From contig JBDIVL010000057.1 of assembly GCA_039794405.1 (NCBI GenBank), positions 1 to 24,631 of the forward strand: a stretch of 24,631 bases of DNA, in the 5' to 3' direction. Of this stretch, positions 15,499 to 22,851 are shown piece by piece. The notes under the pieces are model-generated. The model was not told where the DNA came from. It saw nothing but the letters and a program-made list of their open reading frames with translations, and made no database searches. A program made the translations under genes and the position numbers. Numbering within the stretch: the stretch's first letter is position 1; the number at the start of each line of letters is the position of its first letter. This DNA comes from JBDIVL01 sp039794405. Its GTDB lineage: Bacteria > Planctomycetota > Brocadiia > Brocadiales > Brocadiaceae.

Positions 15499-16926
15499 TT
15501 ATCCACCCATCTGTTTTGCTTTTTCTACTGCTTCTTCAATACCACCAACCATGTAGAAGGCCTGCTCAGGCAGGTTGTCATACTTTCCTTCAACCACATC
15601 TTTAAATCCCTTAATGGTCTCCTTCAGAGGCACATACTTCCCTTTCGTCCCGGTAAACTGCTCAGCGACAAAGAATGGTTGCGACAAGAACCGCTGCAAT
15701 CTTCTGGCCCTGCCGACCAATACTTTATCCTCTTCTGAAAGCTCTTCCATACCCAGGATAGCGATAAAGTCCTGAAGTTCTTTATAACGCTGCAATATCC
15801 TCTGAACTTCACGGGCAACCTCATAATGTTCTTGTCCTACGATCCTTGGGTCGAGAATTCTGGAAGTTGATCGCAACGGGTCTACGGCCGGATAGATTCC
15901 GAGTTCAGCAATCTGACGGGACAGGGCTATGGTAGCATCGAGGTGAGGAAAGGTTGTAACAGGCGCCGGATCGGTGAAGTCATCGGCGGGGACGTAAACA
16001 GCCTGTAAGGATGTAATCGAACCCTTCTTTGTTGTTGTAATCCTCTCCTGCAAATCTCCCATCTCTGTAGCCAGTGTAGGTTGATATCCTACGGCAGAAG
16101 GCATACGGCCCAAAAGCGCAGACACTTCAGAACCCGCTTGTACAAATCTGAAAATATTATCAATAAATAAGAGTACATCCTGTCCCTCCACATCTCGAAA
16201 ATACTCCGCCATAGTCAGACCTGTTAAAGCAACCCTCAGTCTTGCACCAGGCGGTTCATTCATCTGACCAAAGACAAGCACAGTCTTATCAATAACCCCA
16301 GACTCCTTCATTTCAAGCCACAAGTCATTTCCTTCACGGGTTCTTTCACCAACTCCTGCAAACGCAGAATAGCCGCCATGCTCTGTAGCAATACTTCGGA
16401 TGAGTTCCATGATTAATACCGTTTTACCAACTCCGGCACCACCAAACATACCAATCTTTCCACCACGAGCAAACGGCGCAAGTAAATCAATGACTTTTAA
16501 ACCAGTCTCCAATACCGTTGTGACAGTTTCCCTCTCTTCAAACGATGGGGGAGCACGATGGATCGAAAGACGGTTCGCAGTTTCCATCTCGCCCAGTTTA
16601 TCAATTGGATCACCCAATAGATTAAAAACCCTGCCTAATACTTCTTTCCCCACCGGCACGGTGATAGGTGCACCGGTATCAAGGGCATCCATACCTCTTA
16701 CCAGCCCATCCGTTGATGACATGGCAATACATCGAGCAGTATCATTTCCCAAATGTTGCGCAATTTCAGCAATAACGGAAATATCTCTTTGAGGGTCTTT
16801 TATACTAACGGCATTCTTAATGGGAGGAAGATTACCAGGGGCAAACCGGACATCGATGACAGGTCCGATCACCTGTACAATTGTTCCTTTATTATCTTTT
16901 TTACTTTCTCTTTTTTTTGCAGCCAA
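15499..16926 (-). CDS. atpD: F1 ATP synthase beta subunit
   Basis: This is the catalytic subunit of F1. With the TTG start at 16926 it is 475 aa. It shows Walker A GGAGVGKT (162-169), the catalytic Glu in GVGERTREGND (E194), Walker B 'VLLFIDNIFR' (D256), 'ALLGRMPSAVGYQPTL' (270-285) and the C-terminal lever EELSEED (394-400), in which the usual first Asp is Glu. The start choice rests on AAGGAAGGAG at 16944-16935, 8 bases before the TTG. A start at 16962 would put this Shine-Dalgarno inside the gene and add a poorly conserved cysteine-containing leader. A 150-bp gap with a hairpin separates it from atpG. Confidence 0.97.
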   Translation of the reverse strand: MAAKKRESKKDNKGTIVQVIGPVIDVRFAPGNLPPIKNAVSIKDPQRDISVIAEIAQHLGNDTARCIAMSSTDGLVRGMDALDTGAPITVPVGKEVLGRVFNLLGDPIDKLGEMETANRLSIHRAPPSFEERETVTTVLETGLKVIDLLAPFARGGKIGMFGGAGVGKTVLIMELIRSIATEHGGYSAFAGVGERTREGNDLWLEMKESGVIDKTVLVFGQMNEPPGARLRVALTGLTMAEYFRDVEGQDVLLFIDNIFRFVQAGSEVSALLGRMPSAVGYQPTLATEMGDLQERITTTKKGSITSLQAVYVPADDFTDPAPVTTFPHLDATIALSRQIAELGIYPAVDPLRSTSRILDPRIVGQEHYEVAREVQRILQRYKELQDFIAILGMEELSEEDKVLVGRARRLQRFLSQPFFVAEQFTGTKGKYVPLKETIKGFKDVVEGKYDNLPEQAFYMVGGIEEAVEKAKQMGG

Positions 16927-16934
16927 ATGAGTTA

Positions 16935-16944
16935 CTCCTTCCTT
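16935..16944 (-). promoter_or_regulatory. Shine-Dalgarno that fixes the atpD TTG start
   Basis: AAGGAAGGAG on the minus strand lies 8 bases before TTG (16926). It is the strongest ribosome-binding signal near the 5' end of atpD. Confidence 0.8.
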
Positions 16945-16975
16945 ACATTTTGAACAGATCAAAAATTATGGATCC

Positions 16976-17024
16976 GGAAAACCAAAAACCTGTTTTTGCT
17001 GAGGTTTCAATCCCCTGGTTTTCC
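16976..17024 (-). other. Stem-loop between atpG and atpD
   Basis: GGAAAACCA (17024-17016 on the minus strand) pairs with TGGTTTTCC (16984-16976) as a perfect 9-bp stem. A smaller AAAACAGGTTTTT fold lies in the loop. No T-tract follows, so it is not a standard terminator. It could be an RNA processing or stability element that sets atpD expression relative to atpG. Confidence 0.45.
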
Positions 17025-17076
17025 TTAATATTCTTTATGTATCCCTTAATACTTTTATTTTTAAAAGAGGCACATT

Positions 17077-17949
17077 TTATCGTACGAGTGCTTCGGCACC
17101 AGACACAACTTCCAGTAATTCCTTCGTTATTGCCTCTTGTCGAGCCTTGTTATACGTGCTTGTCAATTCTTCAATCATTTCACCCGCATTTTCAGTTGCC
17201 GCAATCATGGCCACCCTCCGCGCTGCATATTCAGAAGTTAATGATTCCAGAATGCACTGGTAAAGCCGGGTTTCTATGAATTTCGGAAAAAGGTGATTCA
17301 CTATCTGCTCCGCCGATGGTTCAAAGATGTACTCGCCACTTGGCTTCTCTTTCGCTTCAAAAATACCTTTCTCTATAGGTAACAGTCGCATACTCGTAGG
17401 GAAGGATTGCATGACGGTATGAAATTTCGTATAGAATATATACAATTCCCCAAATTCATCATTATCATATCCCTGAATTAACTGAGTAGCTATTGTTTGT
17501 ACCTGGTCATAACCAATTTTTTCTATACTCTCAGGGATATATTTTTCTATGAAAGGCGCATAGTTCCCTTTAGAAAAATACAGGTATCCCTTCTTTCCGA
17601 TAAGAGTCAGCTTAATTTTCTTATCAGTCTGTTCCTTAATGAACCTTACAGCCTTCTGGATTATATTGTTATTATAAGCCCCACAAAGTCCCTTATCCGC
17701 GGTAATCAAGATAATTTTTATCGTTGGTACCTCATGCCCTTTTTCTGCAAACCATGGGTGAGCCCCCTCTAAAGAAGAAACCAGGTGACTCAAAACCATG
17801 TGCATCTTCTCGGTATAAGCCCGCGATGCTAAAACCCTGGACTCTACTCTTTTTAACCTGCTCGCCGCCACCATTTCCATAGCGCGGGTAATTTGCTTTA
17901 TACTCGAAACACTCCTTATACGCTGTTTAATTTCTCGGGTACTTAGCAT
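17077..17949 (-). CDS. atpG: F1 ATP synthase gamma subunit
   Basis: This is the rotating central shaft of F1. The N-terminal helix 'REIKQRIRSVSSIKQITRAM' (5-24) with 'EMVAASRLKR' is the family signature, and the C-terminal helix has 'RRVAMIAATENAGEMIEELT' and 'YNKARQEAITKELLEVVSGA'. The middle Rossmann-like domain includes 'ILITADKGLCGAYNNNI' (about 80-96). At 290 aa it is normal, with no plant or cyanobacterial regulatory insert visible. It starts 2 bp after the atpA stop, with AGAAGGG at the end of atpA as its Shine-Dalgarno. Confidence 0.97.
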   Translation of the reverse strand: MLSTREIKQRIRSVSSIKQITRAMEMVAASRLKRVESRVLASRAYTEKMHMVLSHLVSSLEGAHPWFAEKGHEVPTIKIILITADKGLCGAYNNNIIQKAVRFIKEQTDKKIKLTLIGKKGYLYFSKGNYAPFIEKYIPESIEKIGYDQVQTIATQLIQGYDNDEFGELYIFYTKFHTVMQSFPTSMRLLPIEKGIFEAKEKPSGEYIFEPSAEQIVNHLFPKFIETRLYQCILESLTSEYAARRVAMIAATENAGEMIEELTSTYNKARQEAITKELLEVVSGAEALVR

Positions 17950-17951
17950 TA

Positions 17952-19466
17952 TTAGCCCTTCTGTGCAAAAGTTTGTTTAAAATCTTTGATAGCATTCTCA
18001 AGTTTCTGTGTTATCTCAGGATCGAGCTTCTTCTTTTCTCGTATCTCGATACCAATAGAAGCATATTTCTCTCTCATAAACTTCAAAAATTCCTTTTCAA
18101 AAGACTTAACCTTATCTACAGCAATGTCATCCAGATATCCATTGATTCCGGCAAAGATTGACATAATCTGCTCTTCTACGGGTACGGGCGAATACTGCGG
18201 CTGTTTCAAAATCTCTACAAGCCTGCTGCCTTTCGATAACTGTGCCTGAGTAAATTTATCTAATTCAGAACCAAATTGCGCAAAAGAGGCTAATTCTCTA
18301 TACTGGGCTAGAGTTAACCGTAAGGTACCAGCAACCTTCTTCATTGCCGGAATTTGAGCATTTCCTCCAACCCTCGATACCGATAACCCTACCGAAATAG
18401 CAGGCCGGATACCTGCATTGAATAAATCACTTTCTAAATAAATCTGCCCATCCGTAATAGAGATAACATTTGTTGGAATGTAAGCAGAGTAATCACCGCC
18501 TTGTGTTTCTACCACAGGAAGCGCTGTTAAAGAACCTCCACCGAGCTCGTTATTCAGCTTTGCAGCCCTCTCAAGTAACCGGGAGTGAAGGTTGAAGATG
18601 TCTCCCGGAAAAGCCTCACGGCCAGGAGGACGCCGCAATAAAAGCGAAATTTGACGATAGGCAATTGCGTGTTTATACAGATCATCATACATAACAACTG
18701 CGTGCATCCCATTGTCTCTGAAATATTCTCCCATAGCACAACCGGCGTAAGGCGCAATGTATTGCAGAGGGGCAGGATCAGATGCGGAAGCTACAACAAC
18801 AATGCTGATGTCCATCACTTTATGATCTTCCAATGTCTTCACGACATCGGCAACAGTAGACATCTTTTGACCAATCGCCACATAGATACAATAAACCCCT
18901 GACTCACGCTGGTTAATGATAGTATCAATAAGAATAGCAGTTTTCCCTGTCTGTCTATCACCGATGATAAGTTCACGTTGTCCCCTGCCAATTGGTATCA
19001 TGGCATCTATTGCCTTAATACCGGTTTGTAACGGCTCTTTCACAGGTTGCCTCTCGACCACATTGGGAGAAGAACCTTCAATCGGCCTGAATTGATCAGC
19101 AGCGATAGGCCCTTTACCGTCGATAGGTTGCCCCAACGCATTCACAACACGACCCAATAACGCCTTACCTACAGGCACCTGTACTACCTTTCCTGTAGTT
19201 TTTACAATATCGCCTTCCTTGATCTTCTCATCGGAACCGAGAAGAATTGCACCAATGTTGTCTTCTTCCAGGTTCATGGCAATTCCATATACATTTTCAG
19301 GAAATTCCAATAATTCGCTGGATAAACAATCATCTAACCCGTAAATACGTGCAACCCCGTCACCCACTTGCATAACGTGACCGACATTTTCCAACTTTAA
19401 TTTTTCTTCATATCCTTCAATCTCCTTTTTAATGATTGAAGCAATATCAGTAGATGCTAATGCCAT
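17952..19466 (-). CDS. atpA: F1 ATP synthase alpha subunit
   Basis: This is the non-catalytic nucleotide-binding subunit. It has Walker A GDRQTGKT (169-176), 'VVMYDDLYKHA' (257-267), 'RRPPGREAFPGDIFNLHSRL' (278-297), and 'SVSRVGG' (362-368) with the arginine finger R365. The N-terminal 'ADIxxIIKKEIEGYE'-like helix (about 7-20) that binds the delta subunit is present. At 504 aa it is normal. GGAGTAGAGGAA precedes the ATG. It starts the F1-only half of the cluster after an unusually long gap from atpH. Confidence 0.97.
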   Translation of the reverse strand: MALASTDIASIIKKEIEGYEEKLKLENVGHVMQVGDGVARIYGLDDCLSSELLEFPENVYGIAMNLEEDNIGAILLGSDEKIKEGDIVKTTGKVVQVPVGKALLGRVVNALGQPIDGKGPIAADQFRPIEGSSPNVVERQPVKEPLQTGIKAIDAMIPIGRGQRELIIGDRQTGKTAILIDTIINQRESGVYCIYVAIGQKMSTVADVVKTLEDHKVMDISIVVVASASDPAPLQYIAPYAGCAMGEYFRDNGMHAVVMYDDLYKHAIAYRQISLLLRRPPGREAFPGDIFNLHSRLLERAAKLNNELGGGSLTALPVVETQGGDYSAYIPTNVISITDGQIYLESDLFNAGIRPAISVGLSVSRVGGNAQIPAMKKVAGTLRLTLAQYRELASFAQFGSELDKFTQAQLSKGSRLVEILKQPQYSPVPVEEQIMSIFAGINGYLDDIAVDKVKSFEKEFLKFMREKYASIGIEIREKKKLDPEITQKLENAIKDFKQTFAQKG

Positions 19467-19623
19467 TTCCTCTACTCCTATCTTAAATAATTGAGATTCT
19501 TCTTTTATTTGCTAAGAACGATACATAATTTTCTATCGTTTCTCATACAATACACCGAAAGAATCAAAATTGTATAATTTTAAATCTTTAATTCCGGGGC
19601 TGCCCAGATAAACTTTGTATACA

Positions 19624-19659
19624 GTATTTTAGGGGCGTGTCGTAAAATACTCCCCTAAA
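19624..19659 (-). other. Two mutually exclusive hairpins in the atpH-atpA gap
   Basis: On the minus strand, TTTAGGGG (19659-19652) can pair with CCCCTAAA (19635-19628), and GTATTTTA (19650-19643) can pair with TAAAATAC (19631-19624). The right arms share four bases, so only one stem can form at a time. This is the geometry of a switch or attenuator, although chance cannot be excluded. Confidence 0.5.
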
Positions 19660-19713
19660 TTGTATCTAAACCGTTTTCGATCTGTTACATCGGCCCCAAT
19701 ACTCATTACTTCT

Positions 19714-19757
19714 CATTGGGCTGCAAAAAACTTAACAGTTTATAAAACAGCCCAATG
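19714..19757 (-). other. 10-bp stem-loop downstream of atpH
   Basis: CATTGGGCTG and CAGCCCAATG pair perfectly around a 24-base loop, starting 36 bp after the atpH stop. No run of T follows, so it is not a standard terminator. It could protect or define the 3' end of an upstream Fo transcript. Confidence 0.55.
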
Positions 19758-19793
19758 ATTAATTCCTTTGTATTGAGAAAATATAAACGATAC

Positions 19794-20342
19794 CTAAGCT
19801 GTCCGCACCGATAATAGTTTTGACTTGAGATTATTTAATCTGTTTGCAACGCTTCCATTTATCATCCTATTCCCAATCTGCAGCACTAGTCCCCCCAGGA
19901 TATCTGGATTATGAATAACTTCTAACTCTACCATTCTCCCGGTAACCTTATTTAATTTTTTCTTGAATTTATTCAACCGATCCCCAGTTAAAGGAATAGC
20001 CGTGTGCACTCTGGCCTTGATGATTCCCTTCTTCTCGTCAGTGACCGTCCTATATACTTCAGGGATAAATTCTAAAATTTCCTCTTTTCTCCGGTCAACC
20101 AGCAAGGATAAAAAGTTTCTCATAAGATCTGAAACTGGCTCGCCGAACACCTTTTTGATCAGTTTCTTCTTATCATCCCGTGTAATCGATGGATGATAGA
20201 GCACCTTTTTCAGTTTATCGTATCTCGTAATGATACCAGAGACCAACTCCAGATCTTTTTCAATTTGTTCAAACTGCCCTTTTTTAGAAGCGACCTCTAA
20301 AAGAGCACTCACAAACGTAATTGCAACGCTCTTATCTAACAC
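19794..20342 (-). CDS. atpH: F1 ATP synthase delta subunit
   Basis: This is the peripheral-stalk subunit that ties the b subunits to the top of F1. The N-terminal helical bundle (1-105) includes 'YDKLKKVLYHPSITRDDKKK' (35-54) and 'LMRNFLSLLVDRRKEEIL' (78-95). The C-terminal part has 'GIIKARVHTAIPLT' and the family signature 'NPDILGGLVLQIGNRMINGS' (145-164). At 182 aa it is normal. It starts with GTG at 20342 and overlaps the end of atpF by 11 bases, so translation is likely coupled. Confidence 0.94.
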   Translation of the reverse strand: MLDKSVAITFVSALLEVASKKGQFEQIEKDLELVSGIITRYDKLKKVLYHPSITRDDKKKLIKKVFGEPVSDLMRNFLSLLVDRRKEEILEFIPEVYRTVTDEKKGIIKARVHTAIPLTGDRLNKFKKKLNKVTGRMVELEVIHNPDILGGLVLQIGNRMINGSVANRLNNLKSKLLSVRTA

Positions 20343-20841
20343 TCAGTTCCCCTATCTCTTCAATAAAGTCGTCGACAAGCTTTTCAGCCGTCTGCGGACT
20401 TATAGACTGTTGAATAATCTTGGAAGAAGCCAGAATGGAAAGGGTCACTACCTGATCTCTTATCTCTGCGAGTGCCTTTTTTCGCTCTTGTTCAATTCCT
20501 TCTTGTGCCTTTATTCTTACCGATTCAACCTCTTCCTTGGCACGCTTGACAATTTCCTCACTTATACGATTACCTTCATTAATAGCCTCTTGAATCCTCT
20601 TAGCAGCCTCGGCTTCGGCCTCGGAAAGCTTTTTCTGAAACTCTAATTTAAGACTTTCTGCCTCTGCCCTATCCATTTCTGTCCTCTCATAGGTGCCTTT
20701 TACCTCTTCAGCCCTTGCCTTTATCATGGCAGATATCTTGCCGAAGAGAAACTTTTTGAGGACAAAGAGCAATATTAAGAAGCCGATTCCCTGAACGATA
20801 ATAGACTTAAAATTAATTCCCAGGGTATTTAGAATATCCAA
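20332..20841 (-). CDS. atpF: Fo ATP synthase b subunit
   Basis: This is the membrane-anchored peripheral stalk. One N-terminal hydrophobic helix (about 10-28, 'FKSIIVQGIGFLILLFVLKK') is followed by a long charged coiled coil rich in Glu, Lys and Ala (about 37-150). At 169 aa it is normal. The start is TTG (20841) with AGGAGGAG 5 bases upstream. Only one b gene is present, so a b2 homodimer is expected rather than b/b'. Confidence 0.94.
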   Translation of the reverse strand: MDILNTLGINFKSIIVQGIGFLILLFVLKKFLFGKISAMIKARAEEVKGTYERTEMDRAEAESLKLEFQKKLSEAEAEAAKRIQEAINEGNRISEEIVKRAKEEVESVRIKAQEGIEQERKKALAEIRDQVVTLSILASSKIIQQSISPQTAEKLVDDFIEEIGELSVR

Positions 20842-20858
20842 TCGATCTCCTCCTACGC

Positions 20859-21131
20859 CTATTTAACGGCATGCTGAATTAACTCAAGAACTGCTTCTGT
20901 CTTTGGTAACTTTCCAAGAAGGATAAAGGACATCATCAAGGAATAAATCGTTAATGATTCGATGAATGCCAGACCAACAAACATAACAAGCTGTATTTTC
21001 CCAGCGGTCTCAGGTTGCCTTGCAATACTATTTGCTGCCCCGTATACCGCAATACCCTGCCCTAAACCACAACCAAATGCTGCAATTGAAATCAAACCTA
21101 CTGCTATTGCCAATAATGCAAAATAAATCAC
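20859..21131 (-). CDS. atpE: Fo ATP synthase c subunit
   Basis: This is the ring-forming proteolipid that carries the coupling ion. There are two helices (about 3-34 and 45-73) joined by the 'ARQPE' loop (37-41). The ion site is E58 in 'FIESLTIYSL' in helix 2, with Q25 in 'GLGQG' in helix 1, S59 and Y63. This partly matches known Na+-binding rings (Gln in helix 1, Glu-Ser in helix 2), but the Thr next to the Ser is Leu here. The C-terminal tail after helix 2 is about 17 residues long and charged, so the protein is longer (90 aa) than many. It starts with GTG, and GGAGGAGG lies 7 bases upstream, which suits high expression. Confidence 0.96.
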   Translation of the reverse strand: MIYFALLAIAVGLISIAAFGCGLGQGIAVYGAANSIARQPETAGKIQLVMFVGLAFIESLTIYSLMMSFILLGKLPKTEAVLELIQHAVK

Positions 21132-21157
21132 GCTTTAACCTCCTCCTTTAAAAATGT

Positions 21158-21922
21158 TTAATGATGTTCTTCATCATGGATGCCAATTGCACCCGCAATA
21201 TAAAAACTCGCCAAAAGCGAAAAGATCATCGCTTGTATGGTGCTCCCCAGCAATGCAAGAAAAACCATTGGCAGATGCGCCGGTATGGGAATAAGACCTA
21301 ATAAAAAGGGAGAAAATCCAACAAATATCGCTATAATGGTATCTTCACCCATAATATTTCCAAAGAGACGCATCGATAGTGATAATGGACGTGAAAGAAG
21401 CTCTTGCATCAGGTGTAAAGGAAAAACCAATGGGGCAAGCCAAAGTGGTTGGCCAGCCATATGTTTCAGATAGCCGACTACGCCGTTGTTTTTTACACCC
21501 TGGTAATGGGTAACAAAAAAAACAATGAGCGTTAACGCTATCGTTGTATTGAAATTACTCGTGGGTGAATGAAACAGGGGTACCTGCCCCACCATGTTCA
21601 TAATAAAAATATAGATAAACAACGTCCCGATAAACGGAACGAATGGCCCCGCGGCACGTCCCATCTGCGACTTTGTAAAATTCTCAAGCCCTTCCACAAC
21701 AATTTCCAAAAAAGCCTGAAGCTTACCAGGCACCTTCTTTAATCTTCTTGTTGCAATAATAGAAAATATTGCCAAAAATATGATTATCGTTGCAGACATG
21801 ATTATTGGTACCCATTCATGCTTCGTTATACCAAAAAACTGGCTGTGGGGATCAACGGGTATCAAATCAACAAACGACGGCAGTTCAGTCTTATTTTCGG
21901 CACCACCCTCTGCACCAGACAC
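21158..21922 (-). CDS. atpB: Fo ATP synthase a subunit
   Basis: This is the stator channel subunit that passes ions to the c-ring. It is polytopic, with hydrophobic segments near 40-60, 90-110, 122-140, 160-180, 196-214 and 220-245. The essential arginine lies in 'RPLSLSMRLFGNIMGED' (about 183-199), followed by 'LPMVFLALLGSTIQAMIFSL'. The end is His-rich (DEEHH). The start is uncertain. The GTG at 21931 is only about one base from AAAGGAG, whereas the GTG at 21922 is about 10 bases away and is preferred. The length is about 254 aa. Confidence 0.95.
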   Translation of the reverse strand: MSGAEGGAENKTELPSFVDLIPVDPHSQFFGITKHEWVPIIMSATIIIFLAIFSIIATRRLKKVPGKLQAFLEIVVEGLENFTKSQMGRAAGPFVPFIGTLFIYIFIMNMVGQVPLFHSPTSNFNTTIALTLIVFFVTHYQGVKNNGVVGYLKHMAGQPLWLAPLVFPLHLMQELLSRPLSLSMRLFGNIMGEDTIIAIFVGFSPFLLGLIPIPAHLPMVFLALLGSTIQAMIFSLLASFYIAGAIGIHDEEHH

Positions 21923-21962
21923 TCGACTCACACTCCTTTCTCAATTATTCATCAGCTCAAAA

Positions 21963-21968
21963 ATTATA
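21963..21968 (-). promoter_or_regulatory. Possible -10 box upstream of atpB
   Basis: TATAAT on the minus strand lies about 40 bases before the atpB start, within the 225-bp gap after atpI. No good -35 sits at normal spacing, so a promoter here is only possible. The same gap has a direct repeat of ATTCCGGA (near 22080 and 22104). Confidence 0.3.
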
Positions 21969-22147
21969 GCATTTATTACCATGTATAGTTATTCGTATTG
22001 TTACTTTTTATACAAGAGGTATTTTTAATGAGGAACAGAGATACCGTATATTCTGAGGAGAAAAGCTTCTTTCCAGTCCGGAATTACAGTCACACTTTGT
22101 GTTCCGGAATCTGTATATGCTCCCCCTAACGGGCATCCGATTATTTC

Positions 22148-22582
22148 CTATCTTTCAAGCGGCACTTTAATTGACTTATTCAAATAATCTACCAGTAATT
22201 TACTTCCAATCTTCATAATAATAACCACAACAACAACACCCAGACCAAGTGCCATAGCAATCGGGTCAACATCCAGGAAAAAACAAACGGAAAATAATGT
22301 TACACCTATCAGGGAATATTTTAAGATGCTCACCTTTAAAAAAAACTTCTTAATTTCAGGTCTTTTATGTTTTAATGCATGTTGTATTGTCCACCACAAT
22401 ACCTTACACAAAACAAGGCTTGTAAAACAGCCCACAGCAATGCTCAACGTCATCTTGAGGGACAAACATGATAATGAACAAGCAATAACTATCAACGACA
22501 AAAGAAAGGAGGTCATGAGCACTCTTTCCGGAAAGCCCTCATCAAAGAGAAGAGATTTTTCATTATCTTCTTCTTTTATCAT
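22148..22582 (-). CDS. atpI: AtpI-like ATP synthase accessory protein
   Basis: This is a small membrane protein in the atpI position. It has a charged N-terminus (1-20), hydrophobic segments at about 24-42, 44-64, 88-104 and 105-126, and a basic tail. Subunit I homologues aid c-ring assembly and stability. The ATG at 22582 is preferred over the one at 22606. It follows the atpZ stop by one base, and AAGAAGGG at the end of atpZ serves as its Shine-Dalgarno. The family call rests on position, size and topology more than on a sharp motif. Confidence 0.75.
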   Translation of the reverse strand: MIKEEDNEKSLLFDEGFPERVLMTSFLLSLIVIACSLSCLSLKMTLSIAVGCFTSLVLCKVLWWTIQHALKHKRPEIKKFFLKVSILKYSLIGVTLFSVCFFLDVDPIAMALGLGVVVVVIIMKIGSKLLVDYLNKSIKVPLER

Positions 22583-22583
22583 T

Positions 22584-22829
22584 TCACTTACCCTTCTTAT
22601 CCTCATTTAATAACTTCTTCACTAATTTGAAAAACTCTACAAAACTCCCAATAATCCCCAGCATAATAAAGGATATCATAATCCATGGAGACGTATTAAA
22701 TTTTCTATCCAAATAGCTACCGATAAAATACCCACCGGCTATGGCGCCTGCCGTCGTAAAGCCAAAGCCCCCAACCAAACCCAGGATACGATACGTCTCG
22801 CTATTTTTATCTTTCTTAAGAAAAGGCAC
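22584..22829 (-). CDS. atpZ: AtpZ-family ATP synthase accessory protein
   Basis: This short (81 aa) membrane protein of the AtpZ/AtpI family has two hydrophobic helices (about 16-36 and 46-67). Its glycine-rich 'GGFGFTTAGAIAGGYFIGSYLD' pattern (20-41, here in one helix and loop) followed by 'WIMISFIMLGIIGSFVEFF' is typical. AtpZ proteins pair with AtpI at the head of atp operons. The GTG start at 22829 has no visible Shine-Dalgarno, and a stop lies two codons upstream in frame. Translation may be coupled to hemL, whose stop is 22 bp upstream. Confidence 0.8.
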   Translation of the reverse strand: MPFLKKDKNSETYRILGLVGGFGFTTAGAIAGGYFIGSYLDRKFNTSPWIMISFIMLGIIGSFVEFFKLVKKLLNEDKKGK

Positions 22830-22851
22830 AAATTATATCAAGAAAAAAATT

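Larger units (their letters stand above)
19467..19793 (-). promoter_or_regulatory. 327-bp hairpin-rich gap between atpH and atpA
   Basis: Most genes in this cluster abut, overlap or lie within about 30 bp of each other, yet this gap is 327 bp and has no gene. Read on the minus strand it holds a 10-bp stem (19757-19714), two mutually exclusive 8-bp stems (19659-19624) and a 7-bp AACGATA / TATCGTT stem (19540-19517). No T-tract follows the first stem and no clear consensus promoter is visible. It may hold an internal promoter, a processing site or an attenuator for the F1 genes. Confidence 0.5.

Noticed and set aside
19714..19757. Intrinsic terminator after atpH
   Set aside because: The stem is strong, but no T-tract follows on the minus strand, so it is recorded only as a stem-loop.
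22079..22108. Operator formed by two ATTCCGGA copies upstream of atpB
   Set aside because: Only two short direct copies with no known regulator. It is too weak to call.
22832..22837. TATAAT just before the atpZ GTG as a promoter
   Set aside because: The start of transcription would fall inside the gene and there is no -35 at proper spacing, so it is probably a chance match in AT-rich sequence.
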